DNA of 30,455 bases, from contig JAWKNJ010000048.1 of NCBI GenBank assembly GCA_041391765.1, forward strand, positions 1 to 30,455. Reading direction: 5' to 3'. The notes below the pieces were generated by a model. It was not told where the DNA came from. It saw only the letters and a list, made by a program, of their open reading frames with translations, and ran no database searches. Shown here one piece after another: positions 9,101 through 13,454 of the stretch (its first letter is position 1; every line of letters begins with the position of its first letter). The position numbers were made by a program, and so were the translations under genes. This stretch comes from SHAN690 sp041391765 (GTDB lineage: Bacteria > Bacteroidota > Bacteroidia > Flavobacteriales_G > Salibacteraceae).

Positions 9101-9288
9101 GCCTCAAAATCATTCACATCAAATGCAGAGGTCTGCTTTTGCCTTGTGGGCACCGTGGGGGTGTCCGTTGAAAACACGCGTCTACTTTCAACTATACGCT
9201 CATAATCTAGTGATCCACTTTGGTCAGTCGCATAATGAAGCTCGGGCTCTTCGTAGGGTGAATTGAGGATGGGTGATTTTTCGATCAT
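6181..9288 (-). CDS. res: Type III restriction enzyme Res subunit (SF2 helicase plus C-terminal nuclease)
   Basis: This is the large ATP-dependent restriction subunit that works with Mod. From the ATG at 9288 it is 1035 aa. It shows SF2 helicase motifs in order: Walker A ATGTGKT (165-171), DEAH box (315-318), motif III SAT in YDLSATPYY (363-365), TEGWDAN, and motif VI QVAGRALRR (650-658). The C-terminus has a nuclease-like core, YFTDFIAKV (D at ~952), then LMIEITG (E at ~970), where the usual ExK lysine reads as Thr. A TTG at 9336 would extend the frame by 16 residues, but that TTG is itself the -33 element of the predicted promoter, so it lies upstream of transcription. The ATG start also gives the family-like N-terminus MIEKSPILNSPYEEPELHY. 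It is the first gene of the operon, and the order res...mod is the reverse of the common mod-res layout. Confidence 0.92.
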   Translation of the reverse strand: MIEKSPILNSPYEEPELHYATDQSGSLDYERIVESRRVFSTDTPTVPTRQKQTSAFDVNDFEAEYGTHVINLTRKEVGNWRKSGYPNVTRVTNDLLKYWFLNEDRDPTKQLFFAQREAIESAIWLNEVALKSNAGQNIMDKIHKSRWSISANPEEQLPRIAFKMATGTGKTVVMGALIVYHFLNRQEYPADTRFADYFLLVAPGITIRDRLGVLRVDTSSKIRTERNDYYAERSLIPPKYAMQMDGLNSNLVITNYHSFLQRTLQGNKKSPFDGKLAYSKEGELVKQEALEDWNQVIKRVLGDFKKGKRLLILNDEAHHCYLPQSKGRTSDTEGDENKKAAVWFTGLVEVAKRFKLTNVYDLSATPYYLSGSGYTPYSLFPWVVTDFGLIEAIESGLVKIPYIPQSDDSQEIDSAKLKHLYEHVKDDLSKMGRTTAKKKAKEEGKSYKEEPPKLPPLVKNAFDQFYNHYTEYDKNIRKKGEETTNLFTRPPVFIAVCNNTAVSKEVYKFIAGYEYEDEDGAKYVHKGAFDLFSNYDEYDRLKPKAPTLLIDSDALEDSDQVNDQFKKIFNSEIDEFKKDYARQYGQGAADRITDAELLREVVNTVGKEGKLGAHIRCVVSVSMLTEGWDANTVTHVAGLRAFGSDLLCEQVAGRALRRRSYFLQGYDKEGLPTNDKRKITKYKFPPEYAHIIGVPFKMFKGGSTTEVDPPDLTTVKALPDRIHHEITFPNVSGYRVDLPNDEITYDFSDLEHYEIDGAAQPMKTWMESAFSNTREELEVKTVLEKRDQELIFLITKDLMTAHFSDEDGKPKLQYFPVLKGIVEEWYHTRVRVLNRSEDKYKRLLYYEDQRKVSGHIFRGINTDKNTKEFIRPIFNHYNRFGSTKYVNGQTSKECFDTQKSHVNKVVMDSDWEAICAKTLEELDEVESYVKNQFLGFAIPYEKNGETHQYFTDFIAKVKTGENSYANLMIEITGMSRDKTEKKWYVENRWLPAVNAVREKYEMDEWHFIEVANDIRNIRSQLKDVILSIVKNQPIS

Positions 9289-9305
9289 GTTGCGATTAAG
9301 GAGCG

Positions 9306-9339
9306 GCAAAATACCTCTTCGATTTATACGCTGCAATAG
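9306..9339 (-). promoter_or_regulatory. Predicted promoter of the restriction-modification operon
   Basis: On the minus strand CTATTG (9339-9334) serves as the -33 element and TATTTTG (9313-9307) as the -7 element. The spacing is about 20 nt, as in the Bacteroidota TTG / TAnnTTTG consensus. The -7 lies about 19 nt before the ATG at 9288. The same CTATTG...TTTTG arrangement, 27-28 nt apart, recurs before the genes at 11514 and 15497. No transcription data; prediction from motif and spacing only. Confidence 0.55.
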
Positions 9340-9354
9340 CTAGTTCTAGCTATT
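9335..9354. repeat. 20-bp palindrome AATAGCTAG-TT-CTAGCTATT, copy 1 (candidate operator)
   Basis: Perfect 9-bp arms with a 2-nt spacer overlap the -33 element of the res promoter. An identical 20-mer lies at 11569-11588, at the same position relative to the promoter of the 214-aa protein gene. The location and symmetry suggest a binding site for a dimeric regulator. Confidence 0.7.
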
Positions 9355-9381
9355 CTTCTATGCGGCCGAAATGAAACTAAA

Positions 9382-9567
9382 GTGGCGCAGGTTAAGTCAA
9401 CATCAGGTGGCGCACCCTTGCTCAATAGGGTGGCGCAGGTTTGAAAATTTTCTGAAGGTGCGCCACTTTTTGAAAAAATGGTGCGCCCTGCGCCACCCCG
9501 GGGGTGCGCCAGTGAGATTTTCAACGAGCCCAGGCTGTTATTCGCAAGCGCAGAGCACATGCGCCAC
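9382..9567. repeat. Array of GTGGCGCA / TGCGCCAC motifs
   Basis: Three copies of GTGGCGCA on the plus strand (9382, 9407, 9430) are followed by five copies, full or 6-7-bp partial, of the reverse form TGCGCCAC (9459, 9482, 9489, 9505, 9560). All lie within 186 bp of non-coding DNA upstream of res. Two of the forward copies share the longer GTGGCGCAGGTT. Opposed copies can pair into hairpins. The stretch shows no convincing gene; open frames through it are made of the repeat itself. Confidence 0.7.
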
Positions 9568-9662
9568 ACAAGCCTTTGGGCTTTGCATTTTTTCACAAAC
9601 ATGGCTATACGAAAGAGCTGGCAAAGAGAGTTTGAATTGCTGAAACGCAGACTGTCGCGCTT

Positions 9663-9706
9663 CCCTGCCTGCCGGACAGGCGGGGACCAGTTCGCTCAGG
9701 ACGAAC
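9663..9706. repeat. Two adjacent hairpins of a dispersed palindromic repeat
   Basis: CCCTGCCTG (9663-9671) pairs with CAGGCGGGG (9677-9685) apart from one T-G pair. GTTCG (9690-9694) pairs with CGAAC (9702-9706) around a CTCAGGA loop. The stretch continues into GCATGACAG. It resembles the CTCAGGATGAC-type palindromes elsewhere in the window and looks like a non-coding intergenic element. Confidence 0.55.
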
Positions 9707-9764
9707 ACCTCGCATGACAGTCGGTTTGGGGAAATGAAGAGTTGAACTATAAAACCGCCTTATA

Positions 9765-9802
9765 CTTCGAGACTCGCGCAAAGCGCGACCTCAGTATGAC
9801 GG
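9765..9802. repeat. Dispersed palindromic repeat, CTTCGAGAC...CCTCAGTATGACGG form
   Basis: The outer conserved parts CTTCGAGAC and CCTCAGTATGACG flank a hairpin TCGCGC-AAA-GCGCGA. The same outer parts, with a different internal hairpin, occur at 21067-21124 and, in reverse, at 10119-10176. This marks a family in which the loop varies and the ends are kept. Confidence 0.6.
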
Positions 9803-9820
9803 CTCAGAAAAAGGAAATAA

Positions 9821-10105
9821 ATGACACACATCGCCACCATAACCGTTTGCCGATACATACTCGACAAAATGAAGATGAGCAATAGAGCTGTGGCAAGGGC
9901 GCTGGGCATACACCATCGCACGTGGCAGCGATACGTGGGTGGCGAAAGCAGCCCTACGCCCCACATTAAATACAAGATGGTCAAGCTGATGCGCGCAGAA
10001 AATTACATGGCGCTGATCAACACGGCCTTTGCACACTATCGGGAAAAAAGAAGTGTATTGGATATTACTAAAACAATGGGTCATGAAGGAAGTTTGGGGA
10101 AATAG
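9821..10105 (+). CDS. Small putative helix-turn-helix protein (94 aa)
   Basis: The ORF starts 9-10 bp after AGGAAA and encodes a basic protein. Residues ~20-42 look like an HTH: SNRAVARALGIHHRTWQRYV, with the small-residue and hydrophobic spacing of a Cro/Xre-type helix pair. The rest is short and helical. It lies directly beside dispersed repeats, which could be part of its origin. It has no operon partner on its strand except the helical ORF downstream, which is separated by repeats. It could be a small regulator or a truncated phage-type repressor. Confidence is moderate because the ORF is short and the tail runs towards a repeat. Confidence 0.5.
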   Translation: MTHIATITVCRYILDKMKMSNRAVARALGIHHRTWQRYVGGESSPTPHIKYKMVKLMRAENYMALINTAFAHYREKRSVLDITKTMGHEGSLGK

Positions 10106-10118
10106 TGGGAACGTGAGT

Positions 10119-10176
10119 ATCCTTCTCGTCATCCTGAGGTCCAGCGCAGCTGGAGTCTCGAAGGAAAGAGAAGGAT
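10119..10176. repeat. 58-bp palindromic repeat, copy 1
   Basis: This 58-mer begins ATCCTTCTC and ends GAGAAGGAT, with internal CATCCTGAGG, CAGCGCAGCTG and GTCTCGAAGG. It matches the reverse complement of 21067-21124 at 57 of 58 positions. It lies between two small plus-strand genes, with no coding potential of its own. Confidence 0.85.
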
Positions 10177-10177
10177 A

Positions 10178-10277
10178 TCAATCCGCTCGTCTTCGAGACT
10201 TCTCCTCCTCTGTCGGAGAACCTCAGAGCGTCTCCGCTGAGAGCTTCGAGCGATCGCGGACTGACGCTGCGTTTTGG
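10178..10277. repeat. Composite repeat, long form
   Basis: It begins with a 22-bp sequence (TCAATCCGCTCG... through TCTTCGAGAC) identical to 11656-11677 and ends with GACTGACGCTGCGTTTTGG, which differs by one base from 11704-11722. The interior is about 60 nt here and about 26 nt in the second copy. It includes CTCCTCTGTCGGAGAA-type and CTCAGAGCGTCTCCGCTGAG hairpins. It touches the 58-bp palindrome upstream. Confidence 0.7.
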
Positions 10278-10357
10278 AAACGAATAATGACAAACTCCGG
10301 AAACCCTTCAAGGAGTATAAACAACATCAAGGGGAGTTTAACTTAATTCTAGAAACG

Positions 10358-10762
10358 ATGATTGCGTTAAATCAATTGTCCGCTGATGATCTGCAGTATT
10401 TGCGTCAGAAGTGGGCCTCCGAGATTAAGGACATCGATGAGGAACGAGCACGCAGGGTTGATCGCCTCGAGAAACGCTTGGAAACGCAGGGCGAAAGCGC
10501 CACTGCCCAAGCCGAACTCGAAGCCGATCTGGCTCATGCGCAAGCTGTTCTTGCTATTCTGGTAGCCAACAATGCCGACCCGGCTGTGATCGCATCGCAG
10601 GAGGTGGTGGTGGCGGAGGCTCAGGAAGCGGTGAACAGCCTCGGCTTGAGCGCAAGCTACGTGAGCGACAGGGGCGCCTGGCTTCAGCAAATGGAGTTTG
10701 ACGAACTGGAACAAGCGAGCATCTTGCGCACCAACAGAATCGCACAAATCGATGCGATCTGA
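10358..10762 (+). CDS. Hypothetical alpha-helical protein (134 aa)
   Basis: I do not recognise the family. It is a highly charged, helical protein with a Glu/Arg-rich coiled-coil-like stretch (DIDEERARRVDRLEKRLETQ, about residues 24-43) followed by an Ala-rich helix (AELEADLAHAQAVLAI). No signal peptide or cysteine. The ATG at 10358 is preferred; a TTG at 10274 would extend it by 28 residues, but those codons fall in the composite repeat. A strong terminator follows the stop by 38 bp, supporting a real single-gene transcript. The function is unknown. Confidence 0.6.
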   Translation: MIALNQLSADDLQYLRQKWASEIKDIDEERARRVDRLEKRLETQGESATAQAELEADLAHAQAVLAILVANNADPAVIASQEVVVAEAQEAVNSLGLSASYVSDRGAWLQQMEFDELEQASILRTNRIAQIDAI

Positions 10763-10800
10763 TGACAGCTCATGGCGACTGGCGCCTGAGCCTTCCGACT

Positions 10801-10840
10801 AAAAGGACCTTCCACCGCGGGGAAGTCCTTTTGTTTTTTT
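10801..10840 (+). terminator. Rho-independent terminator after the 134-aa gene (probably bidirectional)
   Basis: AAAAGGAC-TTCC pairs with GGAA-GTCCTTTT (one bulged C) around a CACCGCGG loop, followed by TTGTTTTTTT. On the minus strand the same hairpin ends in TTTT, so it can also end transcription of the convergent 214-aa gene. Confidence 0.85.
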
Positions 10841-10869
10841 GAGTTGTTTCTCGAGGTCTTTTCTAATCC

Positions 10870-11514
10870 CTATTCTTTCGCCCCAATAAACGTCACCGGA
10901 TGCACTTCCCAACACGACTTTCGCCACACGCCCCGGTCGCTGCATTTCTTGCAATAGTTGATGGAGTTGCGCTCGTGTTCGTGGTCATAGAAGAGGTAGC
11001 CGCGCACCAGCACTTCTTTGCCTTCCAAGGCTTTTAGCTCATCCATCACGTTGGGGTGCTGCGCCTTGTAGGTAGGCGTGATTTCCACAATCATGTAGTG
11101 GTTGTTGTTGCCCTCGTCCATGTCGGCCTTGGTGCCCAGGTTGATGTGGATGTCACCCATCGCTTTATTGGTGTCCGCCTCGTAGCAGTTGCACGACTCC
11201 CCTTTTTGTTGTTTAAAATCGATCAGATAGGCCCCGCTCAGCTCCACGTATTGCCCTTCTTCCCACTGGTGGTGGTCGTCCGTTTTGGTTCTTCCCTGCT
11301 GAAACTGATCGAAGGTGAGGCGCACGGGCTCAGCGTCCGGCTCCGAAGCATCTCTGTTCTTTTTGCGATTCATTTCTTTCAGCTCTTCCTTGAGCTCGCC
11401 TTTGCCTTCGCGGGCGCGGCCCTCGGGCGGGCAGTCGCTGCTTGAGTTTTGCGCCTGAAGTGGTAGGCTGAGCCACAACAAAAAGAGCGCGGAAAGAAGG
11501 TGGATTGATTTCAT
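10870..11514 (-). CDS. Secreted hypothetical protein with C-terminal CxxC and WEVHPVT motif (214 aa)
   Basis: The signal peptide is clear (KSIHLLSALFLLWLSLPLQA, cleavage near residue 21). A low-complexity charged linker (residues ~35-65) leads into a beta-rich domain with VRLTFDQFQQG, YVELSGAYLIDFKQ, NHYMIVEITP and VLVRGYLFYDHEH. The end has CKKC and WRKSCWEVHPVTFIG. Strand-rich domains ending in W-x-x-x-x-W-E-x-H-P-V-T are found in secreted bacterial proteins with an OB-like look; the function is unknown to me. Cys in CNC and CKKC could bind metal or form disulfides in the periplasm. The promoter is at 11540-11573, about 26 nt before the ATG. Confidence 0.85.
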   Translation of the reverse strand: MKSIHLLSALFLLWLSLPLQAQNSSSDCPPEGRAREGKGELKEELKEMNRKKNRDASEPDAEPVRLTFDQFQQGRTKTDDHHQWEEGQYVELSGAYLIDFKQQKGESCNCYEADTNKAMGDIHINLGTKADMDEGNNNHYMIVEITPTYKAQHPNVMDELKALEGKEVLVRGYLFYDHEHERNSINYCKKCSDRGVWRKSCWEVHPVTFIGAKE

Positions 11515-11539
11515 AGCTGTAGGTGTTCGTGGTTTGCAT

Positions 11540-11573
11540 CAAAACTGGAGCATCCGAAGCGGATGTGCAATAG
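11540..11573 (-). promoter_or_regulatory. Predicted promoter of the 214-aa secreted protein gene
   Basis: The minus strand reads CTATTG (11573-11568), 20 nt, then CAGTTTTG (11547-11540), close to the Bacteroidota TTG / TAnnTTTG pattern. The CTCCAGTTTTGA core is identical in the promoter at 15514-15547. The palindrome at 11569-11588 covers the -33 end. Confidence 0.6.
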
Positions 11574-11588
11574 CTAGTTCTAGCTATT
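11569..11588. repeat. 20-bp palindrome AATAGCTAG-TT-CTAGCTATT, copy 2 (candidate operator)
   Basis: Identical to 9335-9354; the identity extends 3 nt on one side (TGC). It sits at the -33 end of the promoter for the 214-aa gene. A degenerate copy (16 of 20) lies at 11763-11782, upstream of the leucine-rich-repeat gene. Confidence 0.7.
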
Positions 11589-11655
11589 TTGCTTCAAAAG
11601 CAAAAGGCAGCCTTAGCTTTTGCGCAAAAAAATGGTCGAAAGGCGGGTTGCGGTT

Positions 11656-11722
11656 TCAATCCGCTCGTCTTCGAGACACCGTCCACGTTGTGTCCGGCCC
11701 TCAGACTGACGCTACGTTTTGG
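11656..11722. repeat. Composite repeat, short form
   Basis: It shares a 22-bp left end and a 19-bp right end (one mismatch) with 10178-10277, but with a shorter interior. It is followed by CTTATAGCAACCGTCATGCTGAG; the ATAGCAACCGTCA part recurs at about 21137, and CTCAGACTGACG recurs there in reverse. Confidence 0.65.
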
Positions 11723-11883
11723 GTCCTCGCTTATAGCAACCGTCATGCTGAGTGTCTAGCCTTATAGTGAGTTCTGGCTATTTAACGTTGAAAGAACCAC
11801 CTAAAAGCAACCGAATTCCAATCAACAGCATCCGGTCACTCATTTCGGCCCACCTTGTTTGTGTACACCACTATTTTAGGCCA

Positions 11884-12786
11884 ATGAATAGACTGGTCGT
11901 GGTTCTGCTGTTGCTGCATGGCGTGGGTGCCTACTCCCAACGTGAAATCACCGGCTACAGCGATGAAATCCGAAACAAGGTGCACACTACGCTGGAAAAT
12001 GTGAAGCCGCAGGAGGTGTTCATTTACAGCATCAGCGGGCCTTACGTGCGGGAGATTCCTGAAGAACTATACAAACTCCCAAACCTGGCTTACCTCAGAA
12101 TTACCAACACCAACCTGCGGTCCATCACCATTCCGGCTGGCGCCTTCCCTGCGCTGACCACCCTGGATTTAAGAAACAACAAACTCAGTCAAATCACTTT
12201 TGAAGAAGGATCTGCCCGGCTCATCGAGGAACTGATCCTGCAGTATAACGAGCTAAGGGAGGTTCCAAAATTTCCATCGCACTGGAAGCTTCAGGACCTC
12301 GACCTCAGATACAATAAGATCAGCGAATTATATGCTCAAACTGGACTGGAATCATTGGAGAAAATATACCTGGATGCCAACCCGCTTGAAAATCCTGAAG
12401 TCGCGTTTCTGCTCAGTCCCTACATCAAGCTCATCAGCTTTTATGACGTGCAGGCGCTGAACGTTCCGAGTCATGCCTGCCCGAAGCTAAAATACCTGAT
12501 CATCAGCAATTGCAGGGAATTGAAATGGGCTGCAAGTCCGGAGGATTTCCCAAGCCTGCGGGAGCTGGACCTTATTTTCTCGCGTTTTGACCGTGCCACC
12601 TTGGATGCGGTTTGTTCGTTCAAAAAGCTGAGTTATTTGAACCTCGACCATTGTGACCTCGATGCCGTGCCCGTGGAGAAAATAGTGGCCATGAAAAAAC
12701 TTCAAACGCTAAGCCTGATTGGAAATCCAATGCATCCGATACCGAAGGAATTGCTGGGCATGAAACTGAAGAAGTTCAATTACTGA
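11884..12786 (+). CDS. Secreted leucine-rich-repeat protein (300 aa)
   Basis: A signal peptide (MNRLVVVLLLLHGVGAYSQ) starts at the ATG at 11884; a start at 11752 would put 44 residues of non-signal sequence in front, so it is not used. From about residue 60 there are repeated LxxLxLxxNxL units: LPNLAYLRITNTNLRSITI, FPALTTLDLRNNKLSQI, IEELILQYNELREVP, WKLQDLDLRYNKISEL, LEKIYLDANPLENPE, LKYLIISNC, LRELDLIFSRF, LSYLNLDHCDLDAVP and LQTLSLIGNPMHPIP. About 9-10 repeats form a solenoid, typically for protein binding. There is no T9SS sorting domain or lipobox, so it is probably periplasmic or released. It ends 3 bp from the stop of the convergent membrane-protein gene. Confidence 0.88.
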   Translation: MNRLVVVLLLLHGVGAYSQREITGYSDEIRNKVHTTLENVKPQEVFIYSISGPYVREIPEELYKLPNLAYLRITNTNLRSITIPAGAFPALTTLDLRNNKLSQITFEEGSARLIEELILQYNELREVPKFPSHWKLQDLDLRYNKISELYAQTGLESLEKIYLDANPLENPEVAFLLSPYIKLISFYDVQALNVPSHACPKLKYLIISNCRELKWAASPEDFPSLRELDLIFSRFDRATLDAVCSFKKLSYLNLDHCDLDAVPVEKIVAMKKLQTLSLIGNPMHPIPKELLGMKLKKFNY

Positions 12787-12789
12787 GTC

Positions 12790-13383
12790 CTACAATCCAC
12801 CGGCCCCTTTGCTCACCACGTAGCCTCCGGCACTGATGCCGATGAGGGCAAGCCAGGAATCGTCAAAGTCGGGCATGATGTTCTTGGCTCGGAGGATGCA
12901 CTCCGCTAGGAAGATGATGCCGAACACGAGGCTGAAGAGGATCTGCTGCAGGCGGGTAATGGCCAGTCCGTTGCTGTTGCTGGCTACGTCTGAAAAGAGG
13001 CTTTTGGAGGCCTCGGGCTTCAGCTTCAGTGCCTTGCCTTTCTGAGCCGAGTCCACGGCTTGGGACATGGCTGTGGTGCCTGTGCCGATGCCGAGAATGA
13101 TGAGTGCGGTGTTGCTGAACACAATGGTGCCCTCGTCAATCCTCCACCCCAGCTTGCTCATGATGATGACGAAAGAGGCATAGATGATGGCCAGCCACCA
13201 CATCATTTGCACGCGGCTCAGGCTGAATGGTGGTTTTTGATTGGGAGGTTCAGGGTTTGGATTGGGAGGTTCGGGTGTTGGACTGGGAGCAGGATCGTCC
13301 CGAAGGATGTTCCATTTGAAAATGGAAAGGATCAAAAGCACCACGCCTGTAGCGGTGGCCAGTATGGTTAGGAAAGTATTCAT
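12790..13383 (-). CDS. Multi-pass inner-membrane protein with proline-rich linker (197 aa)
   Basis: Starting at the ATG at 13383, helix 1 lies at about residues 4-22 (LTILATATGVVLLILSIF), followed by a Pro-rich linker (APSPTPEPPNPNPEPPN). Two helices follow (MMWWLAIIYASFVIIM and ALIILGIGTGTTAMS), then a soluble loop (KGKALKLKPEASKSLF) and two helices (QILFSLVFGIIFLAECIL and WLALIGISAGGYVVSKGA). The pattern of FSLSRVQMxWW, then a glycine-rich helix, then LALIGISAGGYV is one I associate with a conserved but uncharacterised bacterial membrane family. A longer frame to 13437 adds 18 residues with no signal. It lies 71 bp after the 680-aa gene on the same strand and may share its transcript. The function is unknown. 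Confidence 0.75.
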   Translation of the reverse strand: MNTFLTILATATGVVLLILSIFKWNILRDDPAPSPTPEPPNPNPEPPNQKPPFSLSRVQMMWWLAIIYASFVIIMSKLGWRIDEGTIVFSNTALIILGIGTGTTAMSQAVDSAQKGKALKLKPEASKSLFSDVASNSNGLAITRLQQILFSLVFGIIFLAECILRAKNIMPDFDDSWLALIGISAGGYVVSKGAGGL

Positions 13384-13454
13384 GATAGATGGTTTTAGGT
13401 GATTATGATTAAGTGAATGCTCTGGTTGGGAGCCCAATGGTCAGGGGTTTTAGG

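Noticed and set aside
9382..9567. Possible CRISPR array
   Set aside because: The motif is 8 bp, occurs in both orientations and has irregular spacing; no cas genes nearby.
9371..9717. Overlapping open frames on both strands in the GTGGCGCA array and the following hairpins
   Set aside because: The translations (for example repeated WRR/CATL pieces) come from the DNA repeat, lack any domain or signal, and end in palindromic repeats.
11056..11445. 129-aa plus-strand ORF opposite the 214-aa secreted protein
   Set aside because: Antisense shadow of a gene with a good signal peptide and promoter; its composition (Val/His-rich) is typical of a reverse-strand artefact.
11763..11782. Third copy of the 20-bp palindrome as a promoter element for the leucine-rich-repeat gene
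   Set aside because: It matches 16 of 20 bases, but no TTTG-type -7 element lies at the right distance on the plus strand, so only the repeat resemblance is kept.
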